Positions 4,508 to 12,903 of a stretch of 22,175 nucleotides of DNA are shown here, piece after piece. Each line of letters begins with the position of its first letter. Positions within the stretch are counted from its first letter, which is position 1. A program made the position numbers and the translations under genes. The notes below the pieces were generated by a model. The model searched no databases. It saw only the letters and a list, made by a program, of their open reading frames with translations, and was not told where the DNA came from. Source of the DNA: a virus; the IMG/VR virus record IMGVR_UViG_3300025849_000254, positions 1-22,175 of that record. The stretch is one strand, 5' to 3'.

Positions 4508-6774
4508 TACATATCTCCCCAGTTGTCAGGATCGAGGGGGTCAGTGTTTGGCCCGATGTCTAATGTTGCCCACTCGATGTTGCTTAAATTGTTTGCAGCC
4601 TCAAATATCCACCGTGCCGCCTCAGTGGTGTTGACCTTCACTGTCCGATACCTGTGACCCGCATCGGATCGCATAGCGCCGTCTTGAAACATGTTGTCGA
4701 ACGACTTCATACGCTTCCAGAACGGTGCCTCCTTCATCGGAACCTCAAACTTATTTGATCGGAGGCTGCTTACATATATGTCGTATATTTCAGACTTTGG
4801 AGCCTCTTCACCGAAGTTCACCACGTTGCCTGCTACGCGGTTCTCACGCATCTCGCCGGTCTGCAAGCAGTTGTAAATCCATGCGGTGACGTTATCCAAA
4901 GCCTCTAACTTCTGATCTGTAAGCGCCTCAGTTTGCGGCACCAGGCGTAGGTTGATATTTGTCAGGTCGAAGTTACGCAGGTAATGGATCAGCGCGTTGG
5001 CCCCACCGGCCTCATACCACGCGGTAAGACCGGCAAAGTATTCGCTGTCCTGCTGCCTAGAGTTGCCGACATCAAAAACGGCAAACCTTCTTTCATCGAG
5101 ACTTGCAGGAACAACGTAGTCTTCGTTACTGGTAAACAGGATGCGGGTGTAGTTTGGCGCTGTGTAGCTATCGACACCCTTGCGCTCGATCTGAATCTTG
5201 TCGTTGGTCAGCAGGTCTTTCAGCGCACCCTCAGAGGCTTTTGCGCCAGCCCAGTAAGCCTCATCGGCTTGCAGCAGAAGCGTGTCTTCGAGGTGCCGGT
5301 TAAAGTTGCCGGTGATGTGTTCAGCGCGGCTAACTATCTTGTGATGTGCAGCGACTAGGCCACCCAGCATCTCACCGAACTTGGTCTTGCCTGTGCCTTT
5401 ACGGCCTCTAAGCACAAGCCCGACACCAACCTTGGTCATGGGCTTCTGGATCATCTGCGCGGCCCACGCGACTATATAGTTGGCGTATACAGCGTTGCCG
5501 TCAGCGACCACATCGGTGACAAAGTCCAGCCACGGCTGCACATCACCCTCCCTCGCTTCGTAACTCCAACCCCGCCACAGGTTGTAGCGTTGAAGCACCT
5601 GCATGTCTGGGGCAAAAGTAAGGCCAGCCGCATAGGTTCTGCGCTCTGGGTGTTCAAGCCACATATCTACTAGATTAATTAGCTTGGGCTTTTCATCGCC
5701 CGACAAGACCCGACAGTTCATGTGTTCTTTCTTCAGATCGTCTAGCTTGTACAGCACCAGATTGTCTTTGTTCAGGTCTTCACGCATCACACGCGCCGAC
5801 CCTTCGACATGCACAAAGGCCCACTCTCTGAGCATCTTAGGTAGCCGCTCTTCCTTGATCTCTTCACGCACAGCCTCAACCTCCATAGCCTTCACGCTGG
5901 CGAGGGTTACTGGCGTCTTGCTGCTGCTATCAAAGGTTGCGTACCTGCGCTCACACTGCCCGTCGATGTACGTCTCACCGTCAGATGACCAGTCGTCCCA
6001 GATCATCCAGCCTGTGTCGTCACCATCGAAGTGGTGATGCAGCGCCATGCCTACCCTCACCCACTCGTCGTGATGACAGTTCGCATCAACCGATTCTAGT
6101 AATTGACGGACGCCTTGTTCATCTACATCCATCTTGGGCCGAAACATAGACAGGTCATCTGGGTCTATCTCAGCGGCAGCCATACCCTTTCGGGCCAATT
6201 CCCAGCCGTCCTGCTGCCCCGCGATCTCTTCAAAATAGGCAATAAATGCTTCTGCCTGCTCTTTTGTGATAATCGGCAACTCGCTGTGAGATACATCGGC
6301 AATGCTCTTACCTCTCACCCACTTGTAAGGCTCGTTGGTCGCAGGATGTATGCCGTAAGCCACAAACTGCTGCCCGTCTGCTAACACCTCAACGGCGTGT
6401 TTAGAGCCGACCTCATCCTCATATTCACAGGATCGAATCTTAGAAAAGCCGCCCTCAACTCTAAAAGGTAGGATGCACTTCGGCGCTTGGCCTACTCTCG
6501 TTAGCGACCTGCCGATATTTTCATCTACCCACTTGAGCAGCTTGTAATTCACATCTCTATTTAAGCAGTCGATATCAACTGCAACTGTGTTTCGGCAGAG
6601 AACGCCTACACCACCATCAGCGTGACCATTCCCAAGCCACTTATCTACATCTTCGTGAGTGGCCCTGATGTCCTGCCACCCTTTTAACATGGGCGCTTTT
6701 TTGCCCTTCATTATGGGAACAATTTCGTAGCCGTTATCGACTAGCTGATGGCCGTGTTGCTTTAAAAACGCCAT
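4507..6774 (-). CDS. Bifunctional primase-helicase (AEP prim-pol plus SF3-type helicase)
   Basis: A 755-residue replication protein that should prime and unwind DNA at the phage origin. The N-terminus (1-200) is an archaeo-eukaryotic primase domain with the metal-binding VDID (66-69), PFR and a His-containing strand (FVAYGIHPATNEPYKW). Residues about 220-300 resemble PriCT-2 (ESVDANCHHDEWVRVGMAL, then RYATFDSSS). The C-terminal part is a helicase of the DUF5906/virulence-E type: Walker A GRKGTGKT (457-464), acidic Walker B QADE (502-505), then ILFTSNEDYVVPASLDERRF with the sensor Asn and an Arg finger candidate. The ATG has GAGG 7 bases upstream. It is the main gene of the minus-strand operon; the polymerase lies in the opposite, divergent operon. 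Confidence 0.92.
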   Translation of the reverse strand: MAFLKQHGHQLVDNGYEIVPIMKGKKAPMLKGWQDIRATHEDVDKWLGNGHADGGVGVLCRNTVAVDIDCLNRDVNYKLLKWVDENIGRSLTRVGQAPKCILPFRVEGGFSKIRSCEYEDEVGSKHAVEVLADGQQFVAYGIHPATNEPYKWVRGKSIADVSHSELPIITKEQAEAFIAYFEEIAGQQDGWELARKGMAAAEIDPDDLSMFRPKMDVDEQGVRQLLESVDANCHHDEWVRVGMALHHHFDGDDTGWMIWDDWSSDGETYIDGQCERRYATFDSSSKTPVTLASVKAMEVEAVREEIKEERLPKMLREWAFVHVEGSARVMREDLNKDNLVLYKLDDLKKEHMNCRVLSGDEKPKLINLVDMWLEHPERRTYAAGLTFAPDMQVLQRYNLWRGWSYEAREGDVQPWLDFVTDVVADGNAVYANYIVAWAAQMIQKPMTKVGVGLVLRGRKGTGKTKFGEMLGGLVAAHHKIVSRAEHITGNFNRHLEDTLLLQADEAYWAGAKASEGALKDLLTNDKIQIERKGVDSYTAPNYTRILFTSNEDYVVPASLDERRFAVFDVGNSRQQDSEYFAGLTAWYEAGGANALIHYLRNFDLTNINLRLVPQTEALTDQKLEALDNVTAWIYNCLQTGEMRENRVAGNVVNFGEEAPKSEIYDIYVSSLRSNKFEVPMKEAPFWKRMKSFDNMFQDGAMRSDAGHRYRTVKVNTTEAARWIFEAANNLSNIEWATLDIGPNTDPLDPDNWGDM

Positions 6775-6804
6775 TGCGTCACCTCTTCACTTCACATTTT
6801 GAAT

Positions 6805-6975
6805 TTATTTTTTTAATTGGTTTGCAAGTATCGCCCAGTGGTCGCAGTAAGCTGAAAAAGATAAAAGCTTCACCGACATCCAATGCGCTATGGGTGACGC
6901 GATGCGGGTCACCTTCTCAACCGCTCGCCAGTACCAAATTCCCGCAACCTCTTTAATTCTTTCTAGACGTTTCAT
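6805..6975 (-). CDS. Small basic hypothetical protein
   Basis: A 56-residue, Lys/Arg- and Trp-rich protein (MKRLERIKEVAGIWYWRAVE) between the regulator gene and the primase-helicase. The helices look amphipathic, without a clean transmembrane span. I start at ATG 6973-6975 because GAGG lies 6 bases upstream; ATGs upstream would overlap the regulator gene more deeply and lack ribosome sites. It overlaps the regulator by 23 bases. No family recognised; by position it might be an early regulatory or replication accessory protein. Confidence 0.6.
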   Translation of the reverse strand: MKRLERIKEVAGIWYWRAVEKVTRIASPIAHWMSVKLLSFSAYCDHWAILANQLKK

Positions 6976-7234
6976 AAATGACCTCGCTCGACTGTTCATA
7001 ATCCGCAACGATGTCTGGACACATCCGTTTCCACGACACCACGCCTTTTGCCATTAGTTCCATTTGCAACGCTCTATGGGCTGGAACAACCCCTGTTTGT
7101 CGCCACTTACTCAACGCCTGCTTGCTTACGTCCAGGCGACGAGCCAGGGCGTTGCAGTTTTTCACGCCAGAAGATTTCACCACATCATCAATCGCTGACC
7201 GCACTTCATCAGCAAACTCGCTAACAAAATTCAT
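6953..7234 (-). CDS. Cro/YdaS-like HTH regulator
   Basis: A 93-residue DNA-binding protein, first gene of the minus-strand early operon. A helix-turn-helix covers about residues 28-50 (ALARRLDVSKQALSKWRQTG), followed by VPAHRALQMELM and SWKRMCPDIV, the arrangement of YdaS/Cro-type phage regulators (usual length 70-100). The ATG has GAGG 8 bases upstream. It faces the plus-strand replication operon across a 120-bp control region, so it most likely binds there to repress its own gene and set the lytic/lysogenic balance. No larger CI-type repressor is seen, so this may be the only repressor. Confidence 0.85.
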   Translation of the reverse strand: MNFVSEFADEVRSAIDDVVKSSGVKNCNALARRLDVSKQALSKWRQTGVVPAHRALQMELMAKGVVSWKRMCPDIVADYEQSSEVIYETSRKN

Positions 7235-7247
7235 ACTTATTGCCTCT

Positions 7248-7338
7248 TAACTAAATTGTTTGTCGTTTTGGAGTTGACACAATAGAAATTTATTTTTAAG
7301 GTGTCAACCACAGATACAAAAAGTTAGTAACTAAATTG
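7248..7338. repeat. TAACTAAATTG direct repeat flanking the divergent promoters
   Basis: Exact 11-bp copies at 7248-7258 and 7328-7338, one near each gene start and on either side of the TTGACA palindrome. The right copy is part of the palindrome TTAGT-A-ACTAA (7324-7334). The GTTAGT/ACTAAC inverted repeat at 2172-2187 has the same half-sites. These are candidate operators for the Cro/YdaS-like protein. Confidence 0.6.
7273..7308. promoter_or_regulatory. Divergent promoter/operator palindrome
   Basis: GTTGACAC (7273-7280) and GTGTCAAC (7301-7308) are a perfect 8-bp inverted repeat 20 bp apart, each containing a consensus -35 box TTGACA. On the minus strand TTGACA (7302-7307) is followed 17 bp later by TATTGT (7279-7284), a fair -10 for the regulator operon. 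The plus-strand -10 is weak (TAAGGT, 7297-7302). The two promoters overlap, so use of one should block the other, and a protein binding the palindrome would cover both. Confidence 0.65.
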
Positions 7339-7357
7339 CTCAATGAGGTTTAAAGTG

Positions 7358-8500
7358 ATGAAACATGCATTATTAGGTGCTAGTAAGGCTCACCGATGGA
7401 TGACCTGCCCTGGCTCCATCAGCCTGGAGTCAACATTTCCAGAGCAAGAATCTTTCTATGCCGCCGAAGGAACAGCCGCACACGCTCTAGCTGAAGAGTG
7501 TCTACTCAAACAAAAACCACCAGAACATTTCATAGGCGTAGAGTTTGAAGGCTTTATCGTCGATGCAGATATGGCTAACCATGTCGCAACATATGTGGAC
7601 TTCTGCAATAGCCAAGAATCTGACGAGGCTCATGTTGAACTTCGTGTTGACTACTCAGAATGGGCCGCTGGCGGCTTCGGAACGGCAGATTATGTGGTGC
7701 TTCACGATGGCGTTCTGCACGTTATAGATTTGAAGTACGGCCAAGGCTTAAAGGTCAACGCCAATCGTAACGAGCAACTTATGCTGTACGGATTAGGCGC
7801 AGCTTATGAGTTCATTGACAAAGTCGATACGGTGAGCATGACCATCGTGCAGCCACGACTTGATCACATCGACACCTACTCTATGCGGGCCAAAGACCTG
7901 TTCACATGGGCAAACGATGTTGTTAAGCCAGCAGCGCGTAGAACTATGTCTCCAGACCCAACATATAACCCCAGCAAAAAGGCGTGTCATTTTTGCAAAG
8001 CCAAGCCAACTTGCAGAGCGTTAGCTGAACACAACTACTCTTTAACGCTAAGTAATTTCGACAATCTTGAAGAGCCTCTGCTCGTCCAAGTGCCGCACAC
8101 CTTAAATGTTGAAGAGATCAGTAACCTTTTACCCAAAATGGACGCACTGATTTCGTGGGCGCAAGGGGTTCAGAAACACGCGCACAAGCTGCTGCTTGAC
8201 GGCGGCATTTTACCCAACCACAAATTGGTTGCGGGCCGTGGTCAGCGCAAGTGGCTCGACACAGAGATTGCAGAGGAACAACTAATTCAGATGCTGGGCA
8301 ATGATGCTTATGTGTCAAAACTAATTTCGCCAACCCAAGCTGAAAAAGCACTGGGAAAAGCGAGATATGGTGAGATCGTCGATCTTATCCATAAACCCGA
8401 AGGTCGGCCAACACTCGCGCAGGACACTGATCCACGCCCTGCTGTTAAGCCAGAAGCAGCCGATTTTTTTACTGATATATCTAATGAGGAAAAGTCCTAA
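7358..8500 (+). CDS. DUF2800 family protein, RecB/Cas4-like nuclease
   Basis: A 380-residue protein of the DUF2800 family, opening the plus-strand replication operon. The N-terminus HALLGASKAHRWMTCPGS and EGTAAHALAEECL are family hallmarks. The PD-(D/E)XK core is visible as GTADYVV (Asp111) and VIDLKYGQG (Asp124, Lys126). Four cysteines, Cys17 plus Cys210, Cys213 and Cys219 (CHFCKAKPTC), match the iron-sulfur staple of Cas4/AddB-type nucleases. Expected role: 5'/3' end processing in phage recombination or replication. I start at ATG 7358 with GAGG 9 bases upstream, not the ATG at 7343. Its stop shares one base with the next ATG, which fits co-translation with the ssDNA-binding-like protein. 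Confidence 0.88.
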   Translation: MKHALLGASKAHRWMTCPGSISLESTFPEQESFYAAEGTAAHALAEECLLKQKPPEHFIGVEFEGFIVDADMANHVATYVDFCNSQESDEAHVELRVDYSEWAAGGFGTADYVVLHDGVLHVIDLKYGQGLKVNANRNEQLMLYGLGAAYEFIDKVDTVSMTIVQPRLDHIDTYSMRAKDLFTWANDVVKPAARRTMSPDPTYNPSKKACHFCKAKPTCRALAEHNYSLTLSNFDNLEEPLLVQVPHTLNVEEISNLLPKMDALISWAQGVQKHAHKLLLDGGILPNHKLVAGRGQRKWLDTEIAEEQLIQMLGNDAYVSKLISPTQAEKALGKARYGEIVDLIHKPEGRPTLAQDTDPRPAVKPEAADFFTDISNEEKS

Positions 8501-9048
8501 TGACTACAATCACGCTTAAAAATGTACGCTTATCATTCCCACAAATCTGGACTCCGAAGGCATATGTAGAGGGCCAAACAGCTAAATACTCAGCAAATCT
8601 ATTGCTCGATAAAGATGGCGACAAAGAACAACTCGACCAGCTTAAAAAAGCGATAAAGCAAGCCGCAACGGTTAGCTTTAACGGCGAGATACCAAAGGGT
8701 TTGAAGACCTTTTTGGGGGACGGCAATGAAAAAGCATATGACGGCTATGAAAATGCAATGTTTGTTAGCTGTTCCAGCCGCCAGCGGCCAAGCACCATCG
8801 ACCGCGACCGAGTTCAGTTGGTTGAAGAAGACGGAAAGCTGTACGCCGGTTGCTATGTAAACGCTGCAATTTCACTTTGGGTACAAAACAACACATGGGG
8901 CAAGCGCGTTAACTGTAACTTGTTAGCCCTTCAGTTCGTGAAAGACGGCGAAACTTTTGGGGCTGGTGGCGTGAAAGTCGAAGAGATGTTTGACGATATT
9001 TCTTCTGAACAAGCAGATGACGCTGCTGATGATGATTTTCTTAGCTGA
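8500..9048 (+). CDS. DUF2815 family protein, probable ssDNA-binding protein
   Basis: A 182-residue protein of the DUF2815 family (TTITLKNVRLSFPQIWTPK near the start, then KYSANLLLDKD). It is predicted to be an OB-fold ssDNA-binding protein like T7 gp2.5. The C-terminus is very acidic (DDAADDDFLS), as in SSBs that use this tail to recruit partners. A conserved Trp-containing stretch (SLWVQNNTWGKRVNC) could stack on bases. It is coupled to the DUF2800 nuclease by TAATG and followed by an intrinsic terminator, so it may be made in larger amounts than the polymerase downstream. Confidence 0.85.
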   Translation: MTTITLKNVRLSFPQIWTPKAYVEGQTAKYSANLLLDKDGDKEQLDQLKKAIKQAATVSFNGEIPKGLKTFLGDGNEKAYDGYENAMFVSCSSRQRPSTIDRDRVQLVEEDGKLYAGCYVNAAISLWVQNNTWGKRVNCNLLALQFVKDGETFGAGGVKVEEMFDDISSEQADDAADDDFLS

Positions 9049-9059
9049 GTAAGTTGATC

Positions 9060-9085
9060 GGGGCTGCGTGTCAGCCCCTTTTTTT
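9060..9085 (+). terminator. Intrinsic terminator within the replication operon
   Basis: GGGGCTG (9060-9066) and CAGCCCC (9072-9078) form a perfect 7-bp stem with a five-base loop, followed by seven T. It sits right before the ribosome site of the next gene, so it must act as a partial attenuator or be overcome by antitermination. Confidence 0.92.
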
Positions 9086-9094
9086 GAGGTTTTT

Positions 9095-9382
9095 ATGAAA
9101 GCAACTTTGTCTTATCCATACGTTGGTTCTCGATACCCAGACCTATCTGGCAAAAGTGTCGTTATCAAAGAGATCGCGGAACTTGCAGACATCCCATACG
9201 CCCTGCTGAAGAACCGCATGGGTATGAAGAAAAAAAGGGCTGGCACCATACGTTCCGTTTTTATCGAAGACAAAGACCTTGATCCAAAAAAACGCAACAA
9301 ACCATCAAAAAAGCAGCGTCTAAGTTACCAGAGTGCCATCAACACTTTATCAACTGAGTGGTTAAAGAGACCGATAATATGA
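9095..9382 (+). CDS. Small basic hypothetical protein, HTH-like stretch
   Basis: A 95-residue, strongly basic protein between the ssDNA-binding-like protein and the polymerase. The segment VVIKEIAELADIPYALLKNR (about 27-46) looks like a helix-turn-helix; a Lys-rich part (MKKKRAGTI, DPKKRNKPSKKQR) follows. It probably binds nucleic acid, perhaps as a replication accessory, but no family is recognised. I chose ATG 9095 with GAGG 5 bases upstream; a GTG at 9068 lies inside the terminator and is unlikely. Its stop overlaps the polymerase ATG (ATGA). Confidence 0.78.
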   Translation: MKATLSYPYVGSRYPDLSGKSVVIKEIAELADIPYALLKNRMGMKKKRAGTIRSVFIEDKDLDPKKRNKPSKKQRLSYQSAINTLSTEWLKRPII

Positions 9383-11283
9383 AAATCTCAATCGATTTTG
9401 AGACATACAGCGAATGCGATATTTTCAAGGCTGGGGCTTATGCCTATGCCGATCACCACAGCACTAAGGTTCTATGCCTTGCTTACGCCGTCGATGACGG
9501 TGAGCCAAAACTGTGGACACCTGATATGCCAGTCCCAACAGCACTGTTTAATTTAATAACAGGCGGCGCTGTTTTGTGGGCGTGGAATAGTTTTTTTGAG
9601 ATGAGCATTTGGAGTCAGGTACTAGGCTGGCCCGAAGTGCCTATAAGCCAGTGGCGAGATACCGCAGCCCTTGCAGCCGCACAGGCTTACCCCCGTGCAT
9701 TGGGAAAATGCGGCGAGGCGCTTGGCCTGACTGGTGATGCCGCAAAGTCTAAGCGCGGCAAGCTGCTTATCCAGAGGCTGTGCAAGCCTTATCGCGGTGA
9801 GCGCAGGAAAGACCCAGAACTATTTAAAGAATTGTGCGACTACTGCCTCCAGGACGTTGTAGCCGAGCGTGAAATACGAAATAAATTAAGACCACTGCGT
9901 GGTATTGAAGAACAAGTGTGGATCGTGGATCAGTTAATTAACTGGCGCGGCGTAAGACTTGACCGCGACTCCATATTTAACGCGCTGGACATCATCGACA
10001 AACACTCACTTGTGCTAAACGCACAGGTTAAAAACATAACTAATAACCAGATGGATTCGACGGGATCAAGAGCCAAGTCCATGATGTGGATTGAGCAACA
10101 GGGTTACACCATCGCAAGCTACGACAAAGCCGCTATTGCAGAGGCTATGTCAGACGATTCATGCCCCGAAAACGTCAAGAAATTTCTTGAAATAAGGCAG
10201 GCATTGTCACGCTCCAGCACCAAGAAATATGAATCGATGAAGACCCTTCTGGGTGGCGATGGCCGCGCACATGGTGTGCTGATGTATCACGGCGCTGCAA
10301 CAGGACGCTGGTCAGGCAGAGGCTTCCAGCCGCAAAACTTACCGCGACCCACCATCAAAGATGTTGATGCGGTCATTGAGCAAATGACTCTGCGAGAGCC
10401 AAGTGAGATTGACGGTGAGCCGATGGAGTCGTTAGCCAGTTGTCTGCGCGGAATGTTGATTGCATCTGAGGGTAACAGGCTAGTCGTGTCTGACTACTCA
10501 AGCATTGAAGCGCGTGTTCTTTCCTGGCTTGCAGGCCACTACGATGCACTCGACATTTTTAAAGATAACAAAGACATATATAAGTACACAGCCGCTGAGA
10601 TGTACGGAATAGCGTACGGCGATGTGAATTACGACCAACGCTTTGTCGGCAAAGTAGCCACGTTGGCCCTTGGATACCAAGGCGGCGTGAGAGCGTTCCA
10701 GAAAATGTCTGAGGCTTACGGAACTGAGGTTACTGAAGATCAGGCACTTAAAATTCGCAACGACTGGCGTGAGGCCAACGACCCAATCGTGAAATTGTGG
10801 GTGAAAGTTGAGAAACAAGCCCGCAACGCCATTAGCTATAAAGACAACCGTGATGTTGACTATGAGTGTGCCAAGGGCGCGTTTAAATTTGTGAAGGGCG
10901 ACCTCCTTTTCAGATTACCCAGCCGCCGAATTTTGTCGTTTCCGCAAGCCAAATTTGTAGAAGGTGATCGCGGTATGGATTTGGTCTACAACGGCATGAA
11001 TAACCACACGCACAAATGGGGTCAAATTAAAGCCTATGGCGGCTCACTCGTTCAGTCGATCACACAGGCTGTCGCCAGAGACCTTCTTGCTGAAGCAATT
11101 CTAAGACTTGAAAAAGCAAACTATCCAATTGTCCTTCACGTTCACGATGAAATCGTGGCCGATGTGCCTAATGGCTTCGGGTCTCTGGCTGAATTTGAAA
11201 AACTAATGTGCGTTTTGCCTGACTGGGCTGTAGGTCTGCCAGTAACAGCGGAAGGCTACGAAAGCCAACGGTATCGAAAGTGA
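9379..11283 (+). CDS. polA: Family A DNA polymerase with 3'-5' exonuclease
   Basis: A 634-residue replicative polymerase of the phage PolI type. The N-terminal DnaQ-like exonuclease has Asp6 and Glu8 in SIDFETYSE, an ExoII-like WNSFFE and YCLQDVVAERE as ExoIII. The polymerase has motif A DYSSIEARVLSW (Asp372), motif B with Lys425 and Tyr433 (GKVATLALGYQGG), and motif C VLHVHDEIV (Asp590, Glu591). All catalytic residues are present; there is no 5' nuclease domain. ATG 9379 overlaps the previous stop; a GTG seven codons earlier has no ribosome site. The next gene starts in its stop codon. It should copy phage DNA together with the primase-helicase made from the opposite operon. The symbol is for the family, not for host polA. 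Confidence 0.95.
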   Translation: MKISIDFETYSECDIFKAGAYAYADHHSTKVLCLAYAVDDGEPKLWTPDMPVPTALFNLITGGAVLWAWNSFFEMSIWSQVLGWPEVPISQWRDTAALAAAQAYPRALGKCGEALGLTGDAAKSKRGKLLIQRLCKPYRGERRKDPELFKELCDYCLQDVVAEREIRNKLRPLRGIEEQVWIVDQLINWRGVRLDRDSIFNALDIIDKHSLVLNAQVKNITNNQMDSTGSRAKSMMWIEQQGYTIASYDKAAIAEAMSDDSCPENVKKFLEIRQALSRSSTKKYESMKTLLGGDGRAHGVLMYHGAATGRWSGRGFQPQNLPRPTIKDVDAVIEQMTLREPSEIDGEPMESLASCLRGMLIASEGNRLVVSDYSSIEARVLSWLAGHYDALDIFKDNKDIYKYTAAEMYGIAYGDVNYDQRFVGKVATLALGYQGGVRAFQKMSEAYGTEVTEDQALKIRNDWREANDPIVKLWVKVEKQARNAISYKDNRDVDYECAKGAFKFVKGDLLFRLPSRRILSFPQAKFVEGDRGMDLVYNGMNNHTHKWGQIKAYGGSLVQSITQAVARDLLAEAILRLEKANYPIVLHVHDEIVADVPNGFGSLAEFEKLMCVLPDWAVGLPVTAEGYESQRYRK

Positions 11284-11543
11284 GAGAGTCTTACATCGAA
11301 ACGAAGGTAACTCAGGCCGCAAAGGCTAACGGGTGGCTATCTTATAAATGGGTATCACCCTCTCAGCGTGGAGTTCCAGACCGCATGTATTTTAAGAATG
11401 GATCATTAGTGATCGTTGAGTTTAAAGGGCCAGGTAAGCTACCGACCCCTTACCAGCAGGCAATCCATAGAAAGTTAAAGGCTGTCGGCTTTATCGTACA
11501 TATCATAGATGATATTGAAAAAGGGAAAGCGTTGCTATGTTAG
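11280..11543 (+). CDS. VRR-NUC domain nuclease
   Basis: An 87-residue single-domain nuclease of the VRR-NUC family. The catalytic pattern is visible as GVPDR (Asp34) followed by VIVEFKG (Glu47, Lys49), and the C-terminal QQAIHRKLKAVGFIVHII matches the family. Length is typical for phage stand-alone forms. It starts with GTG in a GTGA overlap with the polymerase stop and overlaps the helicase gene by 7 bases. With the SNF2-type helicase it forms a pair often seen next to phage polA; the family includes structure-specific nucleases, so a branch-processing role is likely but inferred. Confidence 0.92.
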   Translation: MRESYIETKVTQAAKANGWLSYKWVSPSQRGVPDRMYFKNGSLVIVEFKGPGKLPTPYQQAIHRKLKAVGFIVHIIDDIEKGKALLC

Positions 11544-12895
11544 ACCGCAAAAACCTACACGCTTATCAGGAAAAGGCTGTTGATTTTGTTTTATGTAATT
11601 CGGGAGCTGCACTCTGGATTGACATGGGTTTAGGAAAAACCGTGTCCACCCTCACAGCCTTATCTGATTTAAAGCGTGATAAGAAGATAAAAAAGACGCT
11701 AGTCATTGCTCCGTTGCGCGTTGCAACGCACACATGGCCGACTGAGATAGCTACATGGTCGCATATCGACATGCGATATACAGTCTTAGCAGGACTTACA
11801 GCACCAAAACGTCTTAACGCTCTGGACGATGACACAGACCTGCACATAATTAACCGCGAGAACATTCCGTGGCTGGTCGATCAACTGGGCCAGTCGTGGC
11901 CTTACGACTGCGTTGTTATCGACGAAAGCAGCAGCTTTAAATCTCACACCTCAAAGCGATGGAAGGCGCTGCGGAAGGTTCTGGGCAAGGTTAAGCGCAT
12001 GGTGCAGCTAACAGGCACACCGGCACCCAACGCGCTGCTAGAACTGTGGCCGCAACTGTACTTGCTCGACCAGGGGCAGCGCCTGGAGAAGACCAGAGGC
12101 AAGTTCTTAACAAAGTATTGCACGTTGGTCGGCAACCCGCAGTGGAACCAGTGGGCTGTCAAACCTGATCGAGCAGATGCGATTCACCGCGCAGTTGCTG
12201 ACGTTGTTTTACGCATGAATGCCGATGACTATCTCGACTTGCCAGAGCGCATAGATATTAATGTGCCTGTTGTTTTGCCGCCAAAGGGCCGCAAAGCCTA
12301 TGAGGATATGAAGCGTGATTTTCTAGTCGCATATGACGGCGGTGATATTCTTTCTGTTAACGCTGCCGTTCAGTGCAACAAATTGTTGCAAATATGCAAC
12401 GGTAACCTATATACAGAAGATGGGGACTTTATTAATATACATGCCGCAAAGTTGGACGCGCTTATTGACATCGTCGAAGCCGCCAACGAGCCAGTCTTGA
12501 TCGCTTATTCGTACAAAAGCGACCTCTCAAAAATAAAAGGCGCAATCCCTTACGCTGTCGTTTTAGACAAAGACCCCAGCGTTATCGATAGATGGAATAA
12601 AAAACAGATTCCGGTTCTGCTCACCCACCCTGCTTCCGCAGGCCACGGGTTGAATTTGCAGAAGGGTGGCAGCCTGATCGTGTGGTACGGGCTGTCCTAC
12701 AGCCTTGAACTTTACCAGCAGTTTAACGCGAGACTACATCGCCAGGGGCAAACAAAGCCCGTGCGCGTAATGCATTTGCTTGCCGAAAATTCGGCAGACT
12801 ATGCGGTTCTTGATGCTTTAAAAAATAAATGTGAGACACAGGATTCATTATTGAATGTGGTCGAGCAGCTAAGAAAAACTGAAATAAGAGACTAG
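11537..12895 (+). CDS. SNF2/DEAD-like superfamily 2 helicase
   Basis: A 452-residue SF2 ATPase. Motif I MGLGKT (30-35), Ia TLVIAPLRV, motif II DESS (129-132, a variant of DEAH), motif III LTGTPAPN (158-165), then the second RecA lobe with HGLNLQ and motif VI QQFNARLHRQGQ (394-405) with its Arg fingers. This is the short SNF2 type found in phage replication modules. It should translocate on duplex DNA, perhaps to process forks or recombination intermediates with the VRR-NUC protein whose gene overlaps it. The next gene follows after 8 bases. No truncation seen. Confidence 0.93.
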   Translation: MLDRKNLHAYQEKAVDFVLCNSGAALWIDMGLGKTVSTLTALSDLKRDKKIKKTLVIAPLRVATHTWPTEIATWSHIDMRYTVLAGLTAPKRLNALDDDTDLHIINRENIPWLVDQLGQSWPYDCVVIDESSSFKSHTSKRWKALRKVLGKVKRMVQLTGTPAPNALLELWPQLYLLDQGQRLEKTRGKFLTKYCTLVGNPQWNQWAVKPDRADAIHRAVADVVLRMNADDYLDLPERIDINVPVVLPPKGRKAYEDMKRDFLVAYDGGDILSVNAAVQCNKLLQICNGNLYTEDGDFINIHAAKLDALIDIVEAANEPVLIAYSYKSDLSKIKGAIPYAVVLDKDPSVIDRWNKKQIPVLLTHPASAGHGLNLQKGGSLIVWYGLSYSLELYQQFNARLHRQGQTKPVRVMHLLAENSADYAVLDALKNKCETQDSLLNVVEQLRKTEIRD

Positions 12896-12903
12896 AGAGA
12901 CAA

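Noticed and set aside
4100-4657. 185-residue plus-strand frame
   Set aside because: It is antisense to three well-supported minus-strand genes and has no ribosome site or recognisable motif.
7343-7357. Earlier ATG for the DUF2800 gene
   Set aside because: It lacks a ribosome site, and the GAGG that serves the ATG at 7358 lies just inside it; family homologues begin at the HALLGASKAHRW motif.
9068-9094. GTG start for the 95-residue gene
   Set aside because: It lies inside the loop of the intrinsic terminator, with no ribosome site.
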